This document shows, one piece after another, positions 21,741-32,288 of a stretch of DNA of 41,971 bases (within the stretch, counting starts at the first letter, position 1; each line of letters starts with the position of its first letter). This DNA is from Perkinsus olseni (lineage: Eukaryota; Perkinsozoa; Perkinsida). Location of the stretch: assembly GCA_013115125.1 (NCBI GenBank), contig JABANN010000291.1:1-41971 (forward strand), written 5' to 3'. A program made the position numbers and the translations under genes. The notes under the pieces are model-generated. The model saw only the letters and a program-made list of their open reading frames with translations. It had not been told where the DNA came from and did no database searches.

Positions 21741-22480
21741 CCGGGTTCGATTACAGCACGAGAGCAGACAGAACACCAGAATGTATCAAGCTTGCGTAGT
21801 TGATTAATCTCATTGAAAACGGAACTCGGTTGGTGCAACCCATTCGGTTGGTAAGATTGAGTCACTCCGATGGTGTGCCCCTGTTCAATGAAATAATTTT
21901 GGAACTTAAAATCTATGCTGAAATTGACTGTTACACGTCAACTGCGGTGCTAAAATGAAAACAGAATTGCTTTAGTGAACGACTTCGTGTTCGTTCGAGT
22001 TTCCGTGGCGGGCGAATCTCCTCGCCGTGGAATCCTCAAGATTGTGTACTGTACCAGTAAGCGCGTCACATTGCTTACTACTAGCTCGTGCAGCTCATTC
22101 GGCGAAGTCATCTACAATTTGCTCAGTTATGAGAGAATATCAACAGCCATCCGGTCTTTATCAGGACGACTCATCTGCAGCCTGCTAGGCCAGAAGACGC
22201 AAGTCTTCCGTCCTCGCCACAACTCCGCGGAGATAGGTTTCGCCGTTGCCTTCTTTGCAAACTCTCCCCTTTCCTCGAATTCCTGCTATTCCGCCATTCT
22301 TTGCCCAAGCGTCAAGACGTGTCTCAACCGAATACGACCCCACAACACGTTGGTATGCTGCTAATAGTATGCCCAATTTCACATTCGACACGTTAACCAA
22401 ATGATTCTGTATCTCAAAAACTAGTTCAACGAAAGCCCGTAAATGGTTAGGAAAAATGACTCTCAGGACACGACGCGAAT
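21741..22480. other. Unresolved interval with chance-length frames
   Basis: A plus frame of 129 codons (21975-22364) lacks an ATG start. A minus frame (22185-22400) reads VVGSYSVETRLDAWAKNGG. Neither shows splice-consistent neighbours or a known family. GGGTTCGATTACAG at 21737-21750 resembles half of a B-box. Confidence 0.4.
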
Positions 22481-24041
22481 CTACTTCTCCTTCTTGCTCT
22501 CAGCAGCAGAATCATCATTAGTCGCCTCGGCTGCCTTGCTTCCGGTCTTCGCTGATGAACCGGTCTCTCTATTCTTCTCCATGTCAAGGCGTCTCTTCAC
22601 TTCGACCTCAGCGTCCGATTCCGATACATTCCTGAAGCTAGTGGCTTGCGGAGCCCGCAACGCGGGCGGTACGAAGTGACCACGAATACAAACTTCGAGC
22701 GTTAGTTCACGATCATCGCAACTTGACTATGGTCGATTGCGACTCCCCCACTTACGCGCACAAGAAAATCCCATAGGCCGTTATTGCCATGAGCAGGAAC
22801 ACCGAACCAGAGAAACACAGGGCGACAACAATAGGGTGGTCTCGAACGAACTTGGATTGTAACTGACATGAGTAAATAAGGTCACAAGCCTCTCGGGCAT
22901 CTCCTAACAGCGCAATCTTCCGAGTCAGCCCACCCACTAACGACGGAGCAGGGCTGAAGAATCCATGAAATCTCTCATATTGCTTTGCATTGATTATTGT
23001 GGCGAACGGCTTTGCATCGGCTGTATACGGACTTTTTCCCCTAACCACGTCGTTGGCGGTGGTGTCAACAGCCGGATTCCCTCACCCTACCAGCTTCTCC
23101 ACTTGGGCCCACGCGTGCTTCAAGCCACTAGGAGGCGCAGGGACGTCCTACACAAAAGACCGTCCAGACTGCGCGTCAGGTCCCTATAAGTAAATCACCA
23201 GCGTTTCGGCGGCCTTTGCGGTGTAGACCTCCGGAGAGCTCGCGAACTCAGTGAGGGCCTCCAGCGTTCTCTGACCAGCATATCGATAAACCTTCCCGTG
23301 GTTGATCATGTACAACGTGGGCAGCCTCTTTATCGTGAACCTACACGATGCCCGTTCCCTCCCCGTCATTCGGCAGGCCAACGGAGGGCGCCGACTGGAC
23401 ATGCCTATCAGATACATGAGAAGCGCCAGCGTGAATCGGAGACCCTCTATGAGGGCATTTGTGTACTGAATTTTATAAAACGAAAGCCTGCGGTTGGGGC
23501 ACGCGGGTGAACGTTGGCTGCCTTTTGGGTTGAAGAGAGAAGAAGATAAGGATCTCTGATTGACCGCTGGAAGACGCGCCCCAAATTTTTGTGAACAGAT
23601 TCCCCGCGGCAACAGACACTCTTACCTCGATCCAACTTCAGTGTTTGCTGTAACGTCGACAGCAGCCACGTTAACCTGCCCGTACCTGCAAGTAACTTGA
23701 GCTGATTCGTATCATCCTCGCTCAACCTGAGGATACTCACATTTCATCTGCAAGATCCTCCCAAGTAGGTAGAAGTTTTCGGCAATGGCCGCACCATGAA
23801 GCGTAGAACATGACGAACCACGGCCCTGACCGATGCAAATTCACATACAGGAAAATTTCCAAAATCGGCGGGACCCACCAGTGGTGCTGCCAGTGGATGC
23901 CTGCGTGTCGTGTTCGAAGGTCTCATCAGTGAGTATCCTCAGCTTGCTGTCCTGTCTGAACTCGTGGGCTTCTGTTAGGGAAATGCTAAGGATGCCCAAG
24001 ATAGCAAGAATGGGCAGCACGAAGCGTTTGATAGAAAACAT
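22481..24041 (-). CDS. Membrane-anchored thioredoxin/PDI-like protein (TMX type) with KKXX tail
   Basis: Exons (minus): 24041-23879, 23825-23741, 23685-23626, 23340-23199, 23147-23091, 22862-22756, 22631-22481. A signal peptide ([20 protein letters not shown]) is followed by [11 protein letters not shown], then [20 protein letters not shown] with the CGHC redox centre, [20 protein letters not shown], and KRLPTLYM with the cis-proline. Later exons give one transmembrane span ([20 protein letters not shown]) and a charged tail ending SKKEK, whose last four residues KKEK form a dilysine ER-retrieval signal. The role is disulfide formation or isomerisation in the ER lumen. A 98-codon frame upstream of the membrane exon is open but out of phase with exon 5, so I start that exon at 22862. 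Confidence 0.9.
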
Positions 24042-24296
24042 CAGTAATGCAGAAAACTGCCGAGCACATGAACACCCTCGTCGAAAACAAAACACAACTT
24101 CCACGTTGTTGAGCGTAGGTTGACGAATCATGCAAAAGCACAGGCGAGCAAAGCAGCTGTAAGTCACTACCGTCACTATCGAGCAAGAATGTGTGACAGC
24201 AAACCGTGTCGTAGTGAACAAATTTGACCTCAACCAGCTATGCCAACTCTGACGAATTGAGCGTCCATCAATCCTTCGGATTCTCGTCAAACCTTT

Positions 24297-24518
24297 CTAC
24301 CGTCTACCCCACTCAAGGTTACGCCGAAAATCATACAGATCACGGGGGTGAAGCTCAGGCACGCTAAAATTCCCTCCATCACCTGCGTCCCTTTTTCGAC
24401 TGAAATTCAATCTGATCAAAGAACGACGTGCAGCCAATATCTCTCCGTCAGTATCCTCTTCATGATCCTCCACATACTCGAGCAGCTGCAGTGAATTCAT
24501 ACTCAATAGTGATGTCAT
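24297..24518 (-). CDS. Small charged protein, unknown
   Basis: A complete 73-codon frame from ATG to TAG, starting MTSLLSMNSLQLLEYVEDHE and ending DFRRNLEWGRR. It is rich in charged residues, without signal peptide or membrane span. It lies between the PDI-like gene and the coiled-coil gene, both on the same strand, so it could be a stand-alone small gene or a leftover exon. Confidence 0.4.
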   Translation of the reverse strand: MTSLLSMNSLQLLEYVEDHEEDTDGEILAARRSLIRLNFSRKRDAGDGGNFSVPELHPRDLYDFRRNLEWGRR

Positions 24519-24722
24519 CAGCTCCCCAAATGGAGCAACCCATGGGCAAAAAACAATACTAATGACTCATTAGTAATGAGGAAATCATATCGTCTCCCAA
24601 CACTGCTCACAGATCAACCTCGCAAAAGATTCATGTCAATTCGACACATTCACAGAGCCTAGCAATAATATTACGAGCCGTAACAGCATCGTGAGCAGCG
24701 CACGCCCAGATGATCGATTTCG

Positions 24723-27575
24723 TTAAAGGGCATCCAGATCTCGCAGTCTCGCTTTGATATTACTGATAGCGAGCTCTACACTGACGAGCCTGAAACAACG
24801 AGGTGATTGGTCCATGTGTCGATCCGGGGCACTAGCCGAAAATCTCTGAGCACAGGTTCAATCCCGGCAATCTGAATTTCTCAAAAAATTTGAGAATAAA
24901 AACCTGACGGCGTTTCAGACCATTTCAGTCAGAAGTTAATATCAAATTCAGTGAAGCTGACAAGTCCGAACTGTTCCGGACACTCGATAAATTCAGACGA
25001 GGTCCCGAGTTCAATCCCGGCACTCCGCACCTCTGCTCCTTTTCCCGCTTATCGATCCTCTCATTGAGCGTCCGGCCAGCACTGTTAGTCGGGTACTTAT
25101 TCAGAGCGTTCTCGAGAGCAGTGCGCTCAGCATTGCAATGCATCAGCTGCTGCTCCAACTGACGGCATTGCTCTGATAATGATAAACTGGGTGATAAATT
25201 CCGAGCTAGTGAAGGATCGCGAACGTTTATGTTGAGTCGCCCATCCGTACCCTGAAAGGCAAAGGTTGAAATTCACCACCCACACGCTGAGAAGGCACCT
25301 CCAAGACCCGAGATTTCTACTTACTATTAGTATCAACTATTTTTACCATTCTCATTGTATCATTTCCATTCTATTTTAACCCATTCATTTTCAGAACTTT
25401 CTACTTTATCTACCCCGACGTCATAAACCTTCCTTCGCGACTCCGAACTTCTCTCGGAGGTCAGTCTACCCCCACAGCCCCTCTCTCCATACTACCCCAT
25501 CCAAGTAGTTCGCCAACCGTTTGCTCAGTGAAGGCTTCCCAGCCGGCACCGACGACCCCACCGCTCCGCTCCTCGGCACAATGTACTCAGACTGTCGCGG
25601 GCTACCGTGCAAACTCCCATACCAACTTTTCCGCGAATCATGAGCATCTATCCCCGATCCATGCTCAGCACTAGTGTAAGGTAGGCCTTCATGAGTGGCC
25701 CAAGGGGGCAGCGGGACAGCAGCCCGGCACGAGCTAGGCGAAGAAGGCGCTGAGTGAACGGGCCTCGCTGGTGAGCTCACGCTTCTCTGAGATGCGGCTT
25801 CATCCTACTCATGCAGCACGATTGTTCGAAAATATTTACTTCGGTTTTTCTGAGTTTTTCCTGCACTTCCACTAATTGCTCTCTCAGTTCCTTCACCTCC
25901 TGTCTATATCGCGCATTCTCAGCCGTCAACTCGACCAACTGTGAAAAAGTCGATGCTCCGAGCAGGATTCGAACCCACTACCTTTCCCTCGATATCCCCC
26001 TTCGCTCTCTCCCAGACCATTTCTCTCCCCCTAAAGCCCTCGCAACGATCGTCTATCTCGTTCTCCAGCCTTTTGATAGCCGCCTTTAAAGATCTCTCCA
26101 TTTCCTCCTTTTGATCCATGAGTATCCTCTCACGCGACCCAAAGTCAGCTTCCAAATCAGTCATCTTTATTCGGCATTCCTCAACTAACTCCTCCTCTCG
26201 GGCGCGCGCTTCTACCAATAACCGTTTCTCGTTCTCTAAAGATGCCTTCAAGCTCGACACCTGAGATTCCAACTCCATCGAATTCCGGACTAGTATGTTA
26301 CGACACAGTTGGTGATCTTTGTTCAATGAAGCCAGTTCTAACTATTCCCAACTGATCGTCTTCCGTGGGTCCGATCAACAGCGGATTGCCCCGGCAGTAC
26401 TTCTCTATTCCTCACGCTCCTTTCTGTCTCGCATTCGTGACGAAGAACACCTATCTCGTGCTCTCTCTCTTCAATCATTCTTCGATGCTCAGCATGCTCC
26501 TGCCTGATTTGGGGGAGTTGTGGTATGGCAACTTCACCAACGATCTACCTTATCCTCTCGGTGGTCTCCATTGCGTTATTGTTCAGCCTTCGTTCGAGAT
26601 CTACATTTGCGTTCTCAACCTCGGCAAGCCTGGTGACGTAACTGAGCAATACCTTAACCTATTCCGTATCTCGCATGGACCAATCAAGGATTCTTCACGA
26701 AGAAAAGTCCTGCATTCGCCAGCAACAGATTCAGAAGTACCATTGAGACACTCCGATTGCAATTCATCTTCGGTACGGACGTCAAAGGCCAACTATATTC
26801 ATCCCCCCTACTAGTGGCATCTATTCTCCAATTCACGAACGGTTGCCAGCAGACGATGCCGTTCCTCCAGTCTAAGCTGAGATGCAGTTGAGCTGGGAGG
26901 CGGCAGCCACGCCTGAGGGTAATCAGGAGATCCCTGGTTCAATCCCCCGAGATAACCATTTTCGAACTCACGGACTCTTGTGGTAACGGTGGTGATGCCG
27001 ACGGGGAGACATCAGCCCGACGATCACGAGGTGGACTGTGAGGGATCGAGGCTCGCAAACCGGGCGGTGAGTGCTGCAATGGTGCCAATCTGGAGGAAAT
27101 GCAAGATAGCAAGATTGAAAACTCTAGCCAACAGCTGAGCCAGCATCACCCATTCCCTCACGTACTACCTCTCGACGTCTCCATGGTGCTGATAATCATG
27201 ACCAGAATTATCATGTTGCCGTTGCGGTGAACCGTGTCTTCTCGAGCCCCCATGATAATGCGATCGCACTTCCTCATGATCATGGCTGCTAGAGGCTCCA
27301 ACAGCATGGCGCTCTCCCACTCGATGATACTCCCCATGTCCTGCCAGCTCCTCGCTACTATCATTATGATAATATCGATCATATGATCGATTTGATGGTG
27401 ATGCCTTGATATCTCTTAGTTGTCTCTGAAGCTCTTCAAGACGTCTGTCCAATATCTCCTCTTCTTCCTCGTCGGCCCCGCTGGATCTCGACCTGCCTGG
27501 GCTCGCCACGTAGGGTCGGATCCCGTGGTGGGAGGAGGGCATGGGTGGTAAGTATTCGGTACCGTCGACCATCAT
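24723..27575 (-). CDS. Long coiled-coil protein with conserved C-terminal coil
   Basis: Starts MMVDGTEYLPPMPSS at 27575. Exons include 27575-27169, 27089-26972, 26912 onward, a run through about 26330-25982, 25938-25840, 25804-25496, 25251-25031 and 24789-24723. The first third is disordered, with an acidic patch and His/Arg/Ser-rich repeats. Then come heptad-rich segments (LAEVENANVDLERRL, QVSSLKASLENEKRLLVEAR, VKELREQLVEVQEKLR). A Ser/Pro-rich part is followed by the end module QCRQLEQQLMHCNAERTALE, NALNKYPTNSAGRTLNERID and KREKEQRLVSVELAISNIKA to RLRDLDAL. The RTLxER...KEQRL block looks like a conserved centrosomal/axonemal-type module; the exact family is unknown. Four tRNA B-box-like motifs lie in its introns. 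Confidence 0.75.
24805..24872 (+). repeat. 68-nt tRNA-like sequence in a coiled-coil gene intron (antisense)
   Basis: GATTG (24805-24809) pairs with CAATC (24868-24872) and AGGTTCAATCCC (24854-24865) takes the TψC position. It lies antisense in the 241-nt intron 25030-24790 of the minus-strand gene. A second motif in the same intron shares TTCAATCCCGGCA with it. Confidence 0.65.
25007..25018 (+). repeat. B-box-like motif, second in the same intron
   Basis: GAGTTCAATCCCGGCA lies 15 nt inside the donor of the 241-nt intron (minus strand). I find no closing acceptor stem, but the tail is the same TTCAATCCCGGCA as at 24857-24869, which suggests two copies of one sequence in one intron. Confidence 0.6.
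25939..25981 (-). repeat. 43-nt intron made largely of a TψC arm
   Basis: The minus-strand intron runs GTAGTGGGTTCGAATCC to CGACTTTTTCACAG. GTGGG pairs with CCTGC (with one G-T and one T-G) around TTCGAAT, and a T5 run follows. The flanking exons (GDIEGK and LVELTAENARYRQ) join in phase as a coiled coil, so the intron is well supported. Confidence 0.75.
26913..26971 (+). repeat. 59-nt intron with antisense B-box (26936-26947)
   Basis: On the minus strand the intron starts GTGAGTTCG and ends TACCCTCAG. Read on plus it contains GGTTCAATCCCC. The flanking exons (PSASPPLPQES and AWLPPPSSTASQ) join in phase. Confidence 0.65.
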
Positions 27576-27764
27576 GGCTCACAAACGTGGAAATCACTGA
27601 TGAATTCACAGGAAGTACCCTAGGTCGACTGCGCAAGATACAAAACAGGTTAGACGCCACAACCCAAAGATTCAAATTCCTGGAAGCTGTTAAATTATTA
27701 CACTATCAGTAGGGTAGACGCGACCGTCGAGTCGCAATTGTGGAGTGCACCAAAACAGCAGTCA

Positions 27765-29979
27765 TCATCTACTCCCTCTCGCGCCCCCCTCAGAGCTGCC
27801 ACCCGCCGCTCTCCGTTCCCTCTGCTGTATTATCTCATTGGCAAGCCAATCCATGCCCTCAGCCAACCCCTCCCCAGTTATAGCACAGCATGCTTGTATG
27901 TGCCAGGAGTGACCTCGTATTGATGTCAAGTCCAAGTCCTTACCTGAAGGATACTCATCGTCATGGGAGAGTGTATACTTGAGCATTTTAGCCCAACTTG
28001 TATAATAATCTTCACTACTATGGTTTTAAGATATGATTCAACCTTTATACCAATAACATTATCGAGTGGTCACGTGTGAGTGAAAAGTAAATCAGTAAGA
28101 AAGGAAGTAGTTACGCCATAGAGGGGTATTGATAGCACGGATGTGAACTCGTTAGAATGGCACAAAGCTCTTTGGACGAAACTATGAATAATCTATCCAT
28201 ACTACTGCACAGTGTGGTGGTAACGACAACAGACTCGGAAGTCCAACGGATATCCGTCGAGCATTCTACTATCCCCACGATTAGTAAGGCGCCATTTCCC
28301 AGGTAGCAACGAGCGAAGCGATGTGTATGCTCACGCCCAAAAGGGGCTAACGGCGACCGAAATTGTAGCAGTATTAATACGACGCAGTAACGGGAACTTC
28401 CGGGGAGATACGAAAATGAGCGTAGATGGAAACGCATGAATTTGCTCAGGGCAAAAAGAATAACCATCTTATGCAAGATGAACGTAAATCAAAGCCTGAT
28501 CGGGGCACTCCCAACACCCGAACGTTATACAGTCAGACTGGGATCTTTCATTATACACAGTTTCAAAGCACCCGGGTTCGACCCCATCATCCTGCCCATC
28601 TACTACATATTTCCTCTGCAGTCCTTGCTCCCTGTATATCGGACTTATTAGCAAATACGAGAATACTGGCGCCATGGAGGTCCTCGGATAAAAGAGCATT
28701 GAAGAGCTCCATCTTAGCCAGCACTAGGTTGCGTACATCATTACTATCCACCACCTGACAGAACAGAAATCCGTGAACGTTAATACGCAAACTGAATAGA
28801 TGATTGACGGACAACAGCGAACGGAATGGTCTCGAGACAGTTCATCTGAGTCGAGAATCATGAAGGCGAGTAGCACAGGACTGCTGCTCGGATAGCCTGG
28901 GCGGGAAAGAGTGTGGTCTCACGATGAAAGAGTATGGAGATTGACAATACGGGAATGAACATCAAAATAACAGCGTAACGCGAGTATTCACCGGTGACGA
29001 ACAGCAGATCTACGCAAGCCCAACTAAACAGAAGTGGAAGGCTATCACGAACGCTCCGAAGTGAGGAACCGGACCAGCTAATGACGAATGATCCTCGATA
29101 AGGTTAGAGCTCACGCAAAAGAAAAAATTTATGAATGAATTGCGGCGTGAGTGGCGGTTCAGTTTGACGGAGACTAGATTATACACAGACTGCGGACTTC
29201 GGTATCCCCGATAGGGCCGGTGACATAAACCTTATTATTACAAAGATGAGCCCATCAGTGTTTTGAAAGTATGCAGACCAGCTAGGCCGGAGACTATCCT
29301 GACCACCGAGATCCCATACCTGAGAGAACGATACCTTCAATAATACCAAGCGAGCAGTCATGAGCACTAGCAACACTTCGACAACGAGGTGTGATCGTCT
29401 CCAGTCAGCGGCTAACTAGCATCACTCGAGAGCGTCCCATACTGGTGGTAAGCATCCACCAACTATCATTCTCGGTTTCTCCCCATCGTTAGCCACCGCG
29501 TATCGGACTCGAAGCGTGATCGTCATCAGACACGAATCAGCCAAACTGCCGCTATCATTAGAGACTGCGTGGTGTGATTCTGTCGAGTTATGGTATAACG
29601 AGGACGAGCTTTCTGTTCTTGTCTGGATCCCCAAGACAAATGCGCGCCATTCGACTTCACACGCCGATCTCCACCTCTTCTCCGAGGGGCCAAGTTATGA
29701 CGATTAACGGGCCATTCCTGATACCTTCCCATCGTCGGCAGCCTGTGTCCCACGGACATGCCGAGCACGACGTACTACCTGGAATTTAACATTTTTATGC
29801 GTTACTTCCTCCACATTGGAGCCTATGGTTGGCTGTGTGACCACGACCTGTCCTAGATTCAGCTGATACAGGATAGTGGTCTTCCCTGCATTGCTCAGCC
29901 CCACTATGACTATCTTGGACTCTTCCTGACCACTGCCGCCAGAGAGCCTCAGCCATATGCTGGAGAAAAGAGCTCCCAT
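27765..29979 (-). CDS. ARF-like small GTPase, ARL5 type
   Basis: Four exons (minus): 29979-29779, 29319-29242, 28754-28617, 27943-27765. The start [12 protein letters not shown] has Gly2 for myristoylation. P-loop GLSNAGKTT, switch [34 protein letters not shown], guanine-specificity FANKSDIQG, and [15 protein letters not shown] all follow in order and match ARL5 more closely than ARF1 (TIGSNVEE, HIQxCCALTGEGL). The length, about 198 residues, exceeds the usual 179 because of a Ser/Gly/Arg-rich tail ([15 protein letters not shown]). ARL5 acts at the trans-Golgi in tethering retrograde vesicles. A frame upstream of this ATG is open (from 30048), but Gly2 fixes the start. Intron 3 (28616-27944) holds a tRNA-like motif. 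Confidence 0.93.
28574..28585 (+). repeat. B-box-like motif antisense in ARL5 intron 3
   Basis: GGGTTCGACCCC lies about 30 nt inside the donor (GTAGTAGATG, minus strand) of the third ARL5 intron, a similar distance from the splice site as in the other introns of this set. No closed acceptor stem was found. Confidence 0.6.
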
Positions 29980-30522
29980 GCACACCACCAACAAACAACA
30001 ATAAAAACTACTCTTAATAGTTCCTTCGGCAATCACCACACTCGACACTACTGAGGCTTCTAGTGCGCAGCACTACTAATAATAATTTCGTGGCGCGTGA
30101 CGATCAGCGTGATTACTAATGTACTCGCAGACTGTGACTCACAGTCCGTTCTCCGGGCAAAGGAAGAAACCTGAGGAACATACCTCTACAAAGCCATGCC
30201 GAGGAACCTTATTTTACACGTAGAATCCAGTATCGAATCTGGGCGTCAGCATTAGTCCACTGAGCGGGGGGTCTTTATTTCAGAATTGGTTTAATAGGGA
30301 CCAGGATTCCTGGTCCAGGAAGGAAGCGTGAAAAGCTTCTCAACTGCTTGCTTACACACGGCTGCGCAGTTCAGCGGCGTTCGGGAAGACTGTAATCGTC
30401 ATCAAGGCTCCTAACTTTTGCGTCTCGCTCGCCGTGGAAGCTCGAATAAGCATACTAGTGACTGCTGCTTCTGGGCAGGAATCTGTAGGTTGGGCGTCTG
30501 GTACACTTGTCGTCTAAGTGGG
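29980..30522. promoter_or_regulatory. Divergent promoter region between ARL5 and acetyltransferase copy 1
   Basis: The two genes are transcribed away from each other across about 540 bp with no exon of their own. I see no clear TATA box or repeated motif; the call rests on gene orientation only. Confidence 0.45.
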
Positions 30523-31868
30523 ATGAGGTTGGCTATCTCTGTATGCCTCCTCCACATCAGGCTGCCTTCCCATGGGGGCCCTCTCTTGACGAGCGGCTCC
30601 CGACGGGCGCGAAGTACCGACGCTTCTGAGCTCGTTTACAGACCAGCGAGGCCTGGCGATATGATGAACCGCCATCCCTTGGACCCTGAAGGCCTCTTTG
30701 AGATGTTCGTAGCAGTTGATCCCACAGCCCAGAAGGATGAGGTGAGCATTCTATCGGGGAGGGTCCAGCGCTCACTGTTTTTCAGGTTGTTGTTGGTAAA
30801 GTTGAATGGGAGATCGACAACAAACCGCCGAAGTATGTCCTATCCAGCATGTAATGCATTCTCCAGCGCGGTGACAGTTCGGTCCCCAAGCAGACTCGTG
30901 GAGGGTGTAGTCGTGTCATGCCGAGTGACGACAGGTGTATCATGCCAGCTCGAACTCTCCCGGTGGGCCTTTGAGCACCCGATCGGCTACTCTCATCGAT
31001 CTCGGATATGATTGGGAAACGGGTGAAGTACAAAATCCAAGGGAAGGGTACAAAATCCAAGGAAGCGCGTGCGACAGGGAGGCAAAAAACAGAAAAAAAA
31101 CCCTGAATTGTGGGTGAAGGCAGGAACGGGAAACCATAAACCCCTTCCGAAACCCGACAGAGCAACCCGATCCCGGAACTGTTACCCAGGTCAACCCGAA
31201 AACCCAAACTATTACCGTGGGCAACAAGATCCCCGAAAGTGCTTCCCTGGATTTTGTACCTTTACAAACGATACAGAATACAACTAAGAATATACTCATT
31301 TCTCTTTAGGAGACACTGTCCTCTCCCGACAGTTATCACCTTCTCGATATCTCAGACCTTGGACGGAGCGAAGGCATGCTGTAGTAGCTTATATCGGATG
31401 TGTCGCTGTGGCTTTCAAATGGTGGAAAAAGCGTGTCGGGAGTACGATGCTACCGAGAGCACTTGAAGAGGTGATGGTCGGACTGTCCGCTCGCTACACG
31501 AGCGGCTCTCGGGCGCGTGCAGATCCGTGCGAGGAGACCTGATGTAGTCGCGGCGTACTTGGTGGTCGGCAACAGCAACACTCCTGCTATCAAACTTTAC
31601 GAAAAGACTAACTTCACATATGTCGCCGATTGTAAGCCTGACGGGATTACTCTCCTGGGGGGCGGCTCTCCTGTGGATTGTTGTGGGCAAGTGACGAGCG
31701 TTCCAGGAACGCCGTAGCATTGATCTTTGATACTCGCCGACAGATGCTATCAAGTCGCGTATCTACGTCTACCGTTACCCTCTTCAAAAGGGAATGTGGT
31801 CTGGCGGCGGAGTCCTCGATCGGCTGCGGAAAGTAGGGCGTTGGATGAGCCGATGCACGACACTATGA
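30523..31868 (+). CDS. NAA50/60-like GNAT acetyltransferase, copy 1
   Basis: Five exons: 30523-30741, 30786-30850, 31356-31470, 31523-31631, 31744-31868. The N-terminus MRLAISVCLLHIRLPSHGG is hydrophobic and basic. The catalytic region reads HAVVAYIGCVAVAFKWWKKR and VGSTMLPRAL, then RARRPDVVAAYLVVGNSNTP with AIKLYEKTNFTYV, which is the GNAT beta4-alpha3/beta5-alpha4 layout seen in NAA50/NAA60. The glycine pattern of the acetyl-CoA loop is weak (KKRVGST instead of RxxGxG), so binding may be altered. Intron positions and phases are the same as in copy 2 and the broken copy at 21 kb. Intron 2 carries a small inverted-repeat element. Confidence 0.82.
31026..31261. mobile_element. MITE-like element with about 20-bp terminal inverted repeats
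   Basis: The left end has GGGTACAAAATCCAAGGAAG (31046-31065), with a second copy just before it (31026-31045). The right end has CTTCCCTGGATTTTGTACCT (31242-31261), whose reverse complement matches the left repeat at 18 of 20 positions. The roughly 200 bp between have no coding capacity. It sits inside intron 2 of acetyltransferase copy 1 and not in the equivalent intron of copy 2. I could not identify a target-site duplication. Confidence 0.7.
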
Positions 31869-32288
31869 TGGTGCCTGGTGTTGGTCATAAGATCCTTCTC
31901 CTGTCTCGTTTTCTCTACACAAAACTGGAGCGAGAGAGTGAATCGACCTTTTCGATGTGTCTAGCCTCTCGGACTTTTCTGCTGTCACGAAATCAACTGT
32001 TCGACGATCGTGCTATTGTCACGGTCTTTGCAGTCTGAGTGGCCTTAAAAATGGGAAGGAAATGGTAGAGTCTCTACCGTAGACAGACAGCGAGAAGCTA
32101 TCTCTTCCGCTCTAGTGCCAACCCGACCTCATCATGACAGCTTCTGATTGGGGCAGAGCAGGTCGGCTTTTCGCTGGTAGGGACGAGTGTTCGAGGTCAC
32201 TGCAAATTGGACCCCACCATTACACTCTCCCTCTCTCACGTGGGCTGCAACAAACACATGATGGGCAGCGTGAGTTCAGTTCCTCTCT
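31869..32288. other. Intergenic between tandem acetyltransferase genes
   Basis: I see no exon or structural repeat. It contains GTGTTCGAGGTCAC near 32189, only a weak echo of the B-box motif. Confidence 0.5.

Noticed and set aside
21737-21750. GGGTTCGATTACAG as a tRNA-like site
   Set aside because: Only the first half of the B-box fits and no stem forms; left out of the count.
22752-23048. The full 98-codon minus frame as one exon of the PDI-like gene
   Set aside because: It cannot join exon 5 in phase; the membrane exon starting at 22862 does.
27081-27120. GAGGAAATGCAAGA...GCAAGATTG as a third DNL zinc-finger end
   Set aside because: It resembles the end of copy B over a short stretch only and lies mostly in an intron on the opposite strand.
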